The notes under the pieces are model-generated. The model worked only from the letters and a program-made list of their open reading frames with translations. It was not told where the DNA came from and ran no database searches. Of a stretch of DNA of 64,000 nucleotides, positions 1-10,179 are shown one piece after another. Made by a program: the position numbers and the translations under genes. This stretch comes from Antedon mediterranea (lineage: Eukaryota; Echinodermata; Crinoidea; Comatulida; Antedonidae). The stretch lies in assembly GCF_964355755.1 (NCBI RefSeq), contig NC_092679.1:23684432-23748431 (forward strand), written 5' to 3'. Each line of letters opens with the position of its first letter. Position 1 is the stretch's first letter.

Positions 1-1490
1 ACTTAACATTATACAACAAATAAAATTAATGTATGATCCCGTTTAACACTGTTCTCAACTATAGTCATTTTGGTATACTTGAGCACAGTGATAAAGAATA
101 GGATAAACTTAACAATATACAACACATAACATTAATGTACGATGTAGTTAAACACTGTTCTCAACTATAGTCATTTTGGTATACTTGAGCACAGTGATAA
201 AGAATAGGATAAACTTAACAATATACAACATATAACATTAATGTACGATTCCGTTTAACACTGTTCTCAACTATAGTCATTTTGGTATACTTGAGCACAG
301 TGATAAAGAATAGGATAAACTTAATAATATACAACAAATAGCATTAATGTACGATCCAGTTTAACACTGTTCTCAACTATAGTCATTTTGAAATACTTGA
401 GCACAGTGATAAAGAATAGGATAAACTTAATAATATACAACAAATAACATTAATGTACGATCCAGTTTAACACTGTTCTCAACTATAGTCATTTTGGTAT
501 ACTTAAGCACAGTGATAAAGAATAGGATAAACTTAATAATATACAACAAATAGCATTAATGTACGATCCAGTTTAACACTGTTCTCAACTATAGTCATTT
601 TGGTATACTTGAGAACAGTGATAAAGAATAGGATAAACTTAACAATATACAACAAAAAACATTAATGTACGATCCAGTTTAACACTGTTCTCAACTATAG
701 TCATTTTGGTATACTTGAGCACAGTGATAAAGAATAGGATAAACTTAAAAATATACAACAAAAAACATTAATGTACGATCCAGTTTAACACTGTTCTCAA
801 CTATAGTCATTTTGGTATACTTGAGAACAGTGATAAAGAATAGGATAAACTTAACAATATACAACAAAAAACATTAATGTACGATCCAGTTTAACACTGT
901 TCTCAACTATAGTCATTTTGGTATACTTGAGCACAGTGATAAAGAATAGGATAAACTTAACAATATACAACAAATAGCATTAATGTACGATCCAGTTTAA
1001 CACTGTTCTCAACTATAGTCATTTTGGATACTTGAGAACAGTGATAAAGAATATGATAAACTTAACATTATACAACAAATAACATTAATGTATGATCCCG
1101 TTTAACACTGTTCTCGACTATAGTCATTTTGGTATACTTGAGCACAGTGATAAAGAATAGGATAAACTTAACAATATACAACAAATAACATTAATGTGTA
1201 CGATCCAGTTTAACCCTGTTCTAAACTATAGTCATTTTGGTATACTTGAGCACAGTGATAAAGAATAGGATAAACTTAACAATATACAACAAATAACATT
1301 AATGTACGATCCAGTTTAACACTGTTCTCAACTATAGTCATTTTGGTATATTTGAGCACAGTGATAAAGAATAGGATAAACTTCGAATAAACAGCAAATA
1401 ACATTAATGTAAGATGCCGTTTAATACTGTTTTAAACTATAGTCATTTGAGTATAATTAATCACAGATAAAGAATAAGATCAACTTTAAT
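1..1490 (+). repeat. 106-bp satellite array, left arm of an inverted pair
   Basis: About 14 head-to-tail copies of a 106-bp unit, cut by the window start. The word gtttaacactgttctcaac recurs at 41, 253, 359, 465 and 571, with a variant at 147, exactly 106 bp apart. Each unit has short arms (cactgttctcaa and ttgagcacagtg) that can pair across a loop of about 20 nt. Copies near the window start are very similar. The innermost ones (about 1380-1490) are degraded. The same unit occurs in the opposite orientation at about 3260-4925. No coding capacity is seen. Confidence 0.95.
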
Positions 1491-1574
1491 ACTATTTATT
1501 AAATAAAAAAAACTAATTCTATATTAACACATATTATTTACATATACTTTCACTGCTGATTTCTAGTATAAACA

Positions 1575-1680
1575 GGCCATAGGCCTATACATGGCTGCAG
1601 TCGCGTGCTCAAATTTGAGTTGGTGTTTACCGACCGACCGATCGACATAGTGAGCTGTAGAGTCGCGTTTGCACGCTACT
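1575..1680 (+). repeat. short dispersed element with gtcgcgtgc ends (copy 1)
   Basis: A segment of about 100 bp starts near ggctgcagtcgcgtgctcaa, passes through a run of cgac repeats and ends with gtagagtcgcgtttgcacgc. Its outer parts are partly self-complementary. A close copy lies in the opposite orientation at 25402-25500 inside calpain intron 14. This makes it a dispersed, probably MITE-like or otherwise non-autonomous, element. The family is not identified. Confidence 0.6.
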
Positions 1681-1919
1681 AAAAAGTTCACAAAAACCGT
1701 AGGACGGGCACAGGGAAGTTTGTTCGAGACTCCAACCCCTCCCCTGGCTATGCGTTTAGATTTTTCATGCCTCCTTTACAAACCAAGATTATTAGAATAC
1801 TATTAGGAGGATCAAACACAATTCTTGTTGCCAGATTTCATTGACATTACAGGTATGAAGTCTATCAATATACAGTACCGCTTAATACAATACTTGTTGA
1901 GGCCTATCCATCTATACAT

Positions 1920-3260
1920 TTTAGTGTTATTCCACTTTAAAAAAGTCGATTTATATCAATACTCATCAACATACGATATAACGATAGAATTTATTGGAAC
2001 TTGTCCATGTCGTATTCATCTACAAATAAAGTGTCTATTACCGTACTTTTATAAATCTATTTATATCAATACCTATCAACGTATGTACGTGTGCATATTA
2101 TATATACAAAAATATATACATCAACATAAATGTCATATCATCTACAGTCATTAGTGTTATTTCACTTTTAATATTAGTAAATCCAAAGGCAAAATACTGA
2201 AATAATAACAATGCTGTGGTCTCAATGGAGATACAAAAAAAGAAGCGAAAAGCTAAATCAAAACGATAAAGTAAAACAGCCAGAAAAGTTAGCAGAGTTT
2301 TCGGGCAACACTAGCCCTTCATCAGTGCAAGTGAGGGTACTTGTACAAGATAGTGTTATTTAACGTTTAGTCGATTTATATCAATACACTCATCAACATA
2401 TGTACGTGCAATTCACGTCTACAATCAATAGTGTTAATTCCTCTTTTAAAAGTCGATTTATATCAATATACTCATCAACATATGTACGTGTCCACGTCAT
2501 ATTCATCTATAAATATTAGTGTTATTTCACTTTTAAAAGTCGATTTATCAATATACTCATCAATAAATGTACTTGTCCACGTCATATTCATTTACAAATC
2601 AGTGTTATTTCACTTTTCGAAGTCAATTATATCAATATAGGCCTACTCATCAACATATGTACGTGCAATTCACGTCATATTCATATATGATCAATAGTGT
2701 ACAACTAATAGGATTATTTCACTTTTAAAAGTCGATTTATATCAATATACTCATCAATAAATGTACTTGTCCACGTCATATTCATCTACAATCAATAGTG
2801 TTATTTCACTTTTAAAAGTCGATTTATATCAATATACTCATCAACATTATGTACCGTACGTGTCCACGTCATATTCATCTACAAATATTAGTGTTATTTC
2901 ACTTTTAAAAGTCGATTTATATCAATATACTCATCAACATATGTAAATCGTGTCCAAGTCATATTCATCTACAAATATTAGTGTTAATTTGACTTTTAAA
3001 AGTCGATTTATATCAATATACTAATCAATATATGTACGTGTCCACGTCATATTCATCTACAAATATTAATGTTATTTCACTTTTCAAAGTCGATTTATAT
3101 AAATATACTACTCATCAACATTATGTACGTGCAATTCACGTCATATTTATCTACAATCATTTGTGTTAATTCCACTTTTAAAAGTCAATTTATATCAATT
3201 ACTTATGAACATATGTATGTGTCCGCGTCATTCATCTACAAATATTATAGTGTTATTATG
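1920..3260 (+). repeat. core of about 88-bp tandem repeats between the satellite arms
   Basis: Degenerate tandem copies of a unit containing cacttttaaaagtcgattta, tatcaatatactcatcaaca and a cacgtcatattcatctaca stretch. Copies near 2718, 2806 and 2895 are spaced 88-89 bp apart. Others are irregular, with indels. Between about 2160 and 2350 a non-repetitive stretch interrupts the array. It includes the words ttcgggcaacactagccc and ttcatcagtgcaag. Short open frames here (for example 2431-2640) are read-throughs of the repeat and not genes. Confidence 0.85.
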
Positions 3261-4925
3261 TTTTTCATATTATCACTGTGCTCAAGTATATGAAAATGAC
3301 TATAGTTGAGAACAGTGTTAAACAGAATCGTGTACATTAATGTTATTTGTTGTATATTGTGCTCAAGTATACCAAAATGACTATAGTTGAGAACAGTGGT
3401 AAACGGGATCGTACATTAATGTTTTTTGTTGTATATTGTTAAGTTTATCCTATTCTTTATCACTGTGCTCAAGTATACCAAAATGACTATAGTTGAGAAC
3501 AGTGGTAAACTGGATCGTACATTAATGTTATTTGTTGTATATTATTAAGTTTATCCTATTCTTTATCACTGTGCTCAAGTATACCAAAATGACTATAGTT
3601 GAGAACAGTGTTAAACGGGATCGTACATTAATGTTTTTTGTTGTATATTGTTAAGTTTATCCTATTCTTTATCACTGTGCTCAAGTATACCAAAATGACT
3701 ATAGTCGAGAACAGTGTTAAACGGGATCGTACATTAATGTACGTTTTTTGTTGTATATTGTTAAGTTTATCCTATTCTTTATCACTGTTCTCAAGTATAC
3801 CAAAATAACTATAGTTGAGAACAGTATTAAACTGGATCGTACATTAATGTTTTTTGTTGTATATTTTTAAGTTTATCCTATTCTTTATCACTGTGCTCAA
3901 GTATACCAAAATGACTATAGTTGAGAACAGTGTTAAACTGGATCGTACATTAATGTTTTTTTGTTGTATATTGTTAAGTTTATCCTATTCTTTATCACTG
4001 TTCTCAAGTATACCAAAATAACTATAGTTGAGAACAGTGTTAAACTGGATCGTACATTAATGTTTTTGTTGTATATTTTTAAGTTTATCCTATTCTTTAT
4101 CACTGTGCTCAAGTATACCAAAATGACTATAGTTGAGAACAGTGTTAAACTGGATCGGACATTAATGTTTTTTGTTGTATATTTTTAAGTTTATCCTATT
4201 CTTTATCACTGTGCTCAAGTATACCAAAATGACTATAGTTGAGAACAGTGGTAAACTGGATCGTACATTAATGTTATTTGTTGTATATTATTAAGTTTAT
4301 CCTATTCTTTATCACTGTGCTCAAGTATACCAAAATGACTATAGTTGAGAACAGTGTTAAACGGGATCGTACATTAATGTTTTTTGTTGTATATTGTTAA
4401 GTTTATCCTATTCTTTATCACTGTTCTCAAGTATACCAAAATGACTATAGTTGAGAACAGTGTTAAACTGGATCGTACATTAATGTTTTTTGTTGTATAT
4501 TGTTAAGTTTATCCTATTCTTTATAACTGTTCTCAAGTATACCAAAATGACTATAGTTGAGAACAGTGTTAAACTGGATCGTACATTAATGTTTTTTGTT
4601 GTATATTGTTAAGTTTATCCTATTCTTTATCACTGTGCTCAAGTATACCAAAATGACTATAGTTGAGAACAGTGTTAAACGGGATCGTACATTGTTGTTG
4701 TATATTGTTAAGTTTATCCTATTCTTTATCACTGTGCTCAAGTATACCAAAATGACTATAGTTGAGAACAGTGTTAAACGGGATCGTACATTAATGTTAT
4801 TTGTTGTATATTGTTAAGTTTATCCTATTCTTTATCAATGTGCTCAAGTATACCAAAATGACTATAGTTGAGAACAGTGTTAAACTACATCGTACATTAA
4901 TGTTATTTGTTGTATATTGTTAAGT
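3260..4925 (-). repeat. 106-bp satellite array, right arm in inverted orientation
   Basis: About 16 copies of the same 106-bp monomer as at 1-1490, in reverse complement (gagaacagtgttaaac followed by gggatcgtacattaatgtt). With the left arm and the core repeat it forms an inverted-repeat structure of nearly 5 kb. The array stops near 4925, where the sequence becomes unrelated. Short open frames inside it, such as 3961-4188, are repeat translations. Confidence 0.95.
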
Positions 4926-5600
4926 GTATTCTTTATTCTTATTAATTGTACTAAATTATTAAAAGAAACAGTAGTAAGCATAACATTTCCCCACTCCTAC
5001 ATTAGCATGGTAGGACATTGTAATGGTCGCAGGTGGCTCAACTTTATTACTGCAATGGGATGGACATGGTCCTACTACCACCTTACCATCCAATAGGATT
5101 CCAGTAAATTTCCTTTACTACCAATCATAATTCAGTAATTAAATGACCCCTTAAGTTAACAAGGAAATCAGCCTATCCCATTATACCGGTAGGCTTCGTC
5201 GTTACAGGCGTACTGCGGTAATAGTTGAGAATTCTCAACTAGCCAATTTGGTATATTTTATATACCTGGGACAGGTTATTATTGTGATTTAAATGTAAAT
5301 GGTTTAAATTTTGCGGTCCGCCTCGAAGTATCTGTGGTTAACCATCTCTATGATTGCTTCATGGAAAAGGGAAGGAATTATGTAAACAAATAAAAAATAA
5401 AAGTTTCTTTGGGATGGACACTTTCCGATTAATTCTGTGTGTTTACATTGATATGTTTGGTTAGACAAATTCGTTCTTTAACCGAAACATCGTGGATATT
5501 GCCTTGACAACGACTTTATTCCGGTTCAAACTTGTCCGCCGGAATGGCGTCCATGGATTACAAAGGTCTCACCCAGTTACCTATCTTGCGCCGCGTAGCG
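4926..5600. other. no recognisable feature
   Basis: Single-copy-looking AT-rich DNA beside the satellite. A small perfect palindrome, gttgagaattctcaac, lies at about 5225-5240. No coding, RNA or mobile-element signal is recognised. Confidence 0.5.
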
Positions 5601-5990
5601 GCGCTATACAATCTTTGGCACGAGTAACACTTGGCTCACTAAAAAATTTGCCGCAAACTGTGATCGCGTTCTATTGGACGCACACTAAACGCCTCCAGTA
5701 CGCGATTTTCTGATTGGATAATTACTTACTACGCTATACGGCACGCGCTGAAATATCATAATAAATCAGAAAATGTCATGCGCAGTGGAATTTTTTAGTG
5801 AGCAGGAAGCTCACGTTCGGCGCACACTTGAGGAAAATGGCACGCGTGCCAAAAAATATTAAACACGATAGATATTTTCCTCAGCGGCACGCGTGGCCAA
5901 TTCCTCACGAAATCCCCGGCGCACACTGTGAGGCAAGTGTTACTCGTGGCAGTTGGCTCAGCCGAAAGCTCTAGTGTGCGCCGGGCTTAA
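5600..5990. repeat. GC-richer nested inverted-repeat region, MITE-like
   Basis: The stretch has complementary segments. One pair is tggcacgagtaacact near 5617 against tgttactcgtggca near 5938. Another is cggcgcacac near 5818 against gtgtgcgccgggc near 5972. Two tandem-like blocks also contain ggcacgcgtgcc-type palindromes. The composition is clearly richer in CG than the flanks. This looks like one or two nested non-autonomous DNA transposons, with edges not resolved. Confidence 0.55.
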
Positions 5991-6234
5991 CGATTTTCCA
6001 ACGCGCTTACTCCGTGTCTCTAACCGCGGCCCTCTACAGAACGCTGCGAATCAACTGTTACATTTTTTAAGAATAAAAAGTAGCCATGTAGAAATCGTAT
6101 GCGCAGTCTGATTGTTCTATTAACATGCGTGCGTCGATGATTAATTGACAACAACAATATATTGCTGAACAATTCTCTTTTAATCTCATCACAATCGGAG
6201 TACGAAAAGTAATTTTAAGTAGTTGGTGATTGTT

Positions 6235-6416
6235 AAAGCGTGTTCCCACTAGCGACGCAACACAAGGACGTAACGCAACGCAAGTGAAATGACAAATCAC
6301 AAGCGATGGCTTATTCGCTTGTGATTGCTAACTGTCTATAACTTCGCTTGTCATTGGTTAAAACGCTTGCGTTGCGTTTACGTCCTTGCGTTACGTTCTG
6401 TGGGGACCAAGCTTAA
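6235..6416. mobile_element. MITE-like element with about 45-bp terminal inverted repeats
   Basis: The left end (6238-6286) contains acaaggacgtaacgcaacg. The right end (about 6365-6412) contains the near-complement cttgcgttgcgtttacgtcc. The termini begin with ttcccac and end with gtggggacc. The internal region is about 80 bp and non-coding. Long imperfect inverted repeats with a short non-coding centre are typical of MITEs. No target-site duplication is obvious, and the superfamily is not assigned. Confidence 0.65.
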
Positions 6417-6579
6417 GTTTGTCTTTCGTTTTAAAAACGAGCGCTGGAGAGTAGTCAGTGGTGACGTATCGCAACTATACATAGCCAGCCGGATCAGGAA
6501 TCGCAGTTTTGATTCGATTAGGTCCGGTCATTGGCTGAGATGTGAATGACAAAATCACTAGCCAATCACCAGGTAGGAC

Positions 6580-6951
6580 AATTTAAAAGAAAAAAAAAAA
6601 AATATAAAACAAATGTAAATGAAATAAAAAAAAACTCACAAAATAAACGAATCCAAATGGGTGTCGTGTTTTCACAAAATATCAACACCCAAAAAAAAGT
6701 CCGAGCGCAACATTTAATTTTGGACACTTTTTGTGTCCGTAAGCAGCTGTAATTGTATTATTCTATAACTTATTTCATATTCATATTTTATCATGAAAAT
6801 GTTTTAATCTGCCGATTGACTTGAACGTGCACCTCTCATGCTCGTTGTCACTTTATATCCCATATCGAGTATTGCACTTTTATACTTTTATCATCCCATG
6901 CAAATTATTATTAAGGCAGACAAGACCGTGCGGAGCACGGGTTACTGCTAG
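6580..6951 (+). mobile_element. Helitron-like 3' terminus (copy 1)
   Basis: The segment ends with the hairpin ccgtgcggagcacgg, followed by gttactg and ctag. A GC-rich hairpin about 10 nt before a terminal CTRR is the known 3'-end signature of Helitrons. A related segment follows directly and ends the same way at 7566. Shared words include ccaaatgg and catgcaaa. The 5' limit is not determined and no Rep/helicase coding is present. Confidence 0.5.
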
Positions 6952-7566
6952 ACCACAATTTAATTACATAAGTAGCAAAAAGCTAACAAATCTCCCACAC
7001 AAAAAAGTTGTAAATATCAAAACCATTGAAATAAAAATAAAATGTAAAAGAATAAAGTTTAACACACACTAACAAAACGATTCCAAATGGTTTTATATAT
7101 TGAAAACAACACTTAACAATTCGTGTTTCCGCAGCAATGTATTTTTCAACGATTTGTTAAACTTTTTTTATTTTATCTGTATGTATAATAATTAATACAC
7201 CACGAAAAAACCCTAAAATAATATAGTTTGGTATTTTATACTTTCATTAGTGTTTGCGTACGTGCATCATCTAATTCACACAGCACAATTTTTCAGTCAA
7301 AAGCTAGCAAAGTATAAAGTTCCATATCCAGTATTGCTTATATTTTTTAGTGTATATATATTCCAAAGTGAAGTGATAGTGTATAACAAAATCAATGGCC
7401 GCCGTAAATACAGCAGTTCTGAATTTTATTCTTGATACAATTTTATTTTATTTTAATAATTTGTCAAAGTACATTTATCAGAGTGCGCTTTTATTATACT
7501 TGCCCATGCAAAGTATATAACCAGATAGGGCAGAAAAAGGCCGTGCGAAGCACGGGTTACTGCTAG
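6952..7566 (+). mobile_element. Helitron-like 3' terminus (copy 2)
   Basis: It ends with ccgtgcgaagcacgg, gttactg and ctag at about 7541-7566, the same arrangement as the copy ending at 6951. Upstream parts of both copies can be roughly aligned (acgattccaaatgg, cttgcccatgcaaa). This supports two related non-autonomous elements lying head to tail. No open frame is shared between the two. Confidence 0.5.
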
Positions 7567-8937
7567 TAAAATATTAATCATGCCACCAAGAAGAGCGCGC
7601 GAAAGCGTAGCCAACAAGGTTAAAGGTTGTTGAGCGTGTGCAGTAAACAATATATTAGGCACGCGACCGTTTCGTTGTTAACGACGGTTGAAAGTGATTG
7701 AGAGTGATTTCTTTCTTTATTCATCCAAAAAAAAAAACAACACATAAACATAACATTATAATATAAAATATTAAAATAATTGGATAAAAAGGAAGAAGAG
7801 AAAAGGCAACTTCATGCCTATCAAGCTCTACTCCCTGTATAACTAAAAGATTTCAATCTATATATAAATTTACGTAAGGGCAAAATTCGGTAAATCGCGC
7901 CTTACTTTTAGAATTTTTACTCGATGGTATGTAAAGTTGGTTCGTACTTTCGGTACTGATTTTAACCACCTGATGTAACCCTGTTTACTAATTAAATTAA
8001 GTTAGATAATTAGTTATTGACGATTAAAAGGAATTTAAGTTCAACGATTTGCCCCAAATAGGGGTGTTTTTCGATCGTGGTATACACTGTCTAATGGATG
8101 TCCGTCTTGAAAAATACCCGCAGACGATAATACGAGGATGCTTCGCATTTTCCTATCTCCTCCTACGATAATTGTTTTTAATGGCTGAAAACCGGTTGAA
8201 CAGCTCGAGTACAGCATCATAATGTTGAAGACAGGCCGATTTTCTTTAAAAAATACTATTTTGATAGATTTAATATAGGTTTATACAAATGTATTGATTT
8301 GCGTTGAATGGAACATTCCAATCTCTGTTCCACAAGTGTCTATTCCCTCAGGCGTCGTAAAGGCAAGTACTGTATACTCATAACAGAAATTCGATCCATT
8401 TTTTTTTCAATCTGTGCTGCAGAGGTTGGATATAATTTTTTTTTTAACGGATAAAGAGCTAGCGTTTTCACTCGCCGTATATTATGTATAAATCTTTAGT
8501 ATTGCAGATAAACCACCCACATCATCACCCTTCCCTCACTGGCATGAGTAGCGTTGTAAAACCAGTAGAGGAAAGGCCTACGGTACATCACATGCCCTAA
8601 ACGCAGAACAACTTTGGTGGGTAGGGTAGGAACCAACTTAAGTATGAATTGGCTCTAGGAAACAATTGAAAACCATTAGGCCTACTAATTAAGTTGAGTT
8701 AGATAATTTAATATTTATTGACGATTAAATCGAATTTATGATTTTCCCCGAATAGAGGTGGTTTTCACAAATTGTTTTACATTATATAAACATATACACG
8801 TCGTAGTGATGTATCGTTACATGTAGGGGCTACTGTACTATTTCAATCGACTAGGACGGTGATAGTTTCAACAAAGTATTACATCGCAATGTTTTACTGT
8901 GTTTAGTGGTATATTATTTGTAAAACATGAAAACAAT
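7567..8937. other. non-coding DNA with a diverged direct repeat
   Basis: No gene is recognised. A segment at about 7983-8072 (attaaattaagttagataat, then ttgacgattaaa and a cccaaataggggtg word) recurs in diverged form at about 8682-8766. This suggests an old dispersed repeat of about 85 bp. The rest shows no interpretable signal. Confidence 0.5.
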
Positions 8938-9363
8938 AATAATAATAATAATAATAATAATAACTGGTACTTGATATAGCGCATTATGCTGAAAGCCTCA
9001 ATGCGCTTTACAAAGACAGAACAATTTAGAAATTTACAAATTAAAAAGTGGGTTCTTGAGGAGAGATTTGAAGACACTGGTGGAAGTAGCCTGACGGATT
9101 TCAATAGGCAACGCATTCCATAGAGAAACGGATGCCGAAGAAAATGAACGATTTCCATGAAACTTAGTGGAAGGATGAAATATATGGGCAAGAAGAGACT
9201 CAGATCTAGATCTCAGAGACCGCTTAGGAACATAAGGTTGAATAAGTTCAATTAATATTTCGTTACTAAATGGATAAAGAATAATATTTAAAAATTTTTC
9301 CTCTTTGCACCCATCCTCTTCCCCATCCCTCAACCCTAATGTTACATACAAAACACAAATCAA
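8938..9363 (-). mobile_element. LINE 3' fragment (L2/CR1-like), 5'-truncated
   Basis: Reading the minus strand, 9363-9034 encodes the C-terminal end of a non-LTR reverse-transcriptase protein. Recognisable pieces are YVPKRSLRSRSESLL, then HGNRSFSSASVSLWNALP and FKSLLKNPLF. This pattern is typical of the L2/CR1 C-terminus. The 3' UTR follows, with aaagcgcattgaggctttca and taccagt, and ends in an (att)n tail at 8938-8962. That is the usual 3' end of L2-like LINEs. The RT core is absent, so this is a dead 5'-truncated copy. Confidence 0.85.
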
Positions 9364-9579
9364 GTTTGTTTAAAATTGACTTAAACAATTGGTCTCATTT
9401 TGTGACAAGTTTCTCTTTCGGAAGTAATTCCCATGGTGCTAATTTTAGTTGAGTACATAAATTACAGTGTCTATTTATTCGTTCCTGTAAACGACATGTA
9501 TTATTGTCCTGCGGTACGTACATTTGAAATCGCCAGTTTTTTAACGCTGAAATTATTATGTATTCGAGAACCATCTGTG

Positions 9580-9636
9580 GGCACGACCTAGATGGTACGC
9601 GAGCGAAGCGAGCGTACCATCTAGTTTTATTCAAAT
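9580..9636. repeat. strong hairpin ending in ctag
   Basis: The near-perfect palindrome ctagatggtacgcgagcg / cgagcgtaccatctag has a short gaag-type loop. A GC-rich hairpin next to a CTAG end could be another Helitron-like terminus, here in an uncertain orientation. The element's other end was not found. Confidence 0.4.
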
Positions 9637-9689
9637 CAAACAAATCATATTATGATAGAATTTAATTACTAATAAATAATAGTATAATA

Positions 9690-9775
9690 GTAATAATAAT
9701 AATAGATGTATATATATATAACATATATAAATTATACTGTAAATTATATACACATACATACACACACACATATCA
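9690..9775. repeat. (ta)n and (ca)n microsatellites
   Basis: A simple-sequence tract of tatatata, then acacatac/cacacaca, lies here. The 400 bp after it, up to the LINE, hold nothing recognisable. Confidence 0.8.
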
Positions 9776-10179
9776 TTCCGTTTTAATTGTTAATTAAACT
9801 GTGTTTATTTTGTAACATTGTGGTCGGTCCACGCTCTGTCGACTAGAGTCATGGAAACTTTGATCTCATACTGATGCATATCCTTCTATTCCTTAAATCC
9901 ATGGTTAAATCAAATAATAACAGTGATTTCAATCTTATCTTATATAGAATAGATTTTCTCGCGCATAAATATACGTACGGTTATTATTGTGAGTTGAGCA
10001 AGCGTGACAAACATTACCTTATTTGGTATTCTACGCGTAAAGTGCGCCCTCAATTTGTTACTGTACGTGGTTTTAGCTAAGATTGTTTTATAGCAATGGA
10101 CTAACAGGGGTGGCTTTAGTAAAACCATCTATCCGCGGCCGATAAAGCCGGCTTACGGCTTAAATCATATTCAATGATA

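Noticed and set aside
1-1490. CRISPR array
   Set aside because: The 106-bp monomers are near-identical over their full length with no variable spacers, and the genome is eukaryotic.
3961-4188. Internally repetitive proteins in the satellite
   Set aside because: The monomer period of 106 is not a multiple of three and the frames are accidental read-throughs.
5492-5713. Plus-strand 73-codon open frame in GC-richer DNA
   Set aside because: It lies at the start of an inverted-repeat region, shows no protein family similarity I recognise and contains transposon-like words.
9395-9643. Minus-strand 82-codon open frame
   Set aside because: It starts inside the 9580-9636 hairpin and has no similarity I recognise; it is not clearly part of the adjacent LINE fragment.
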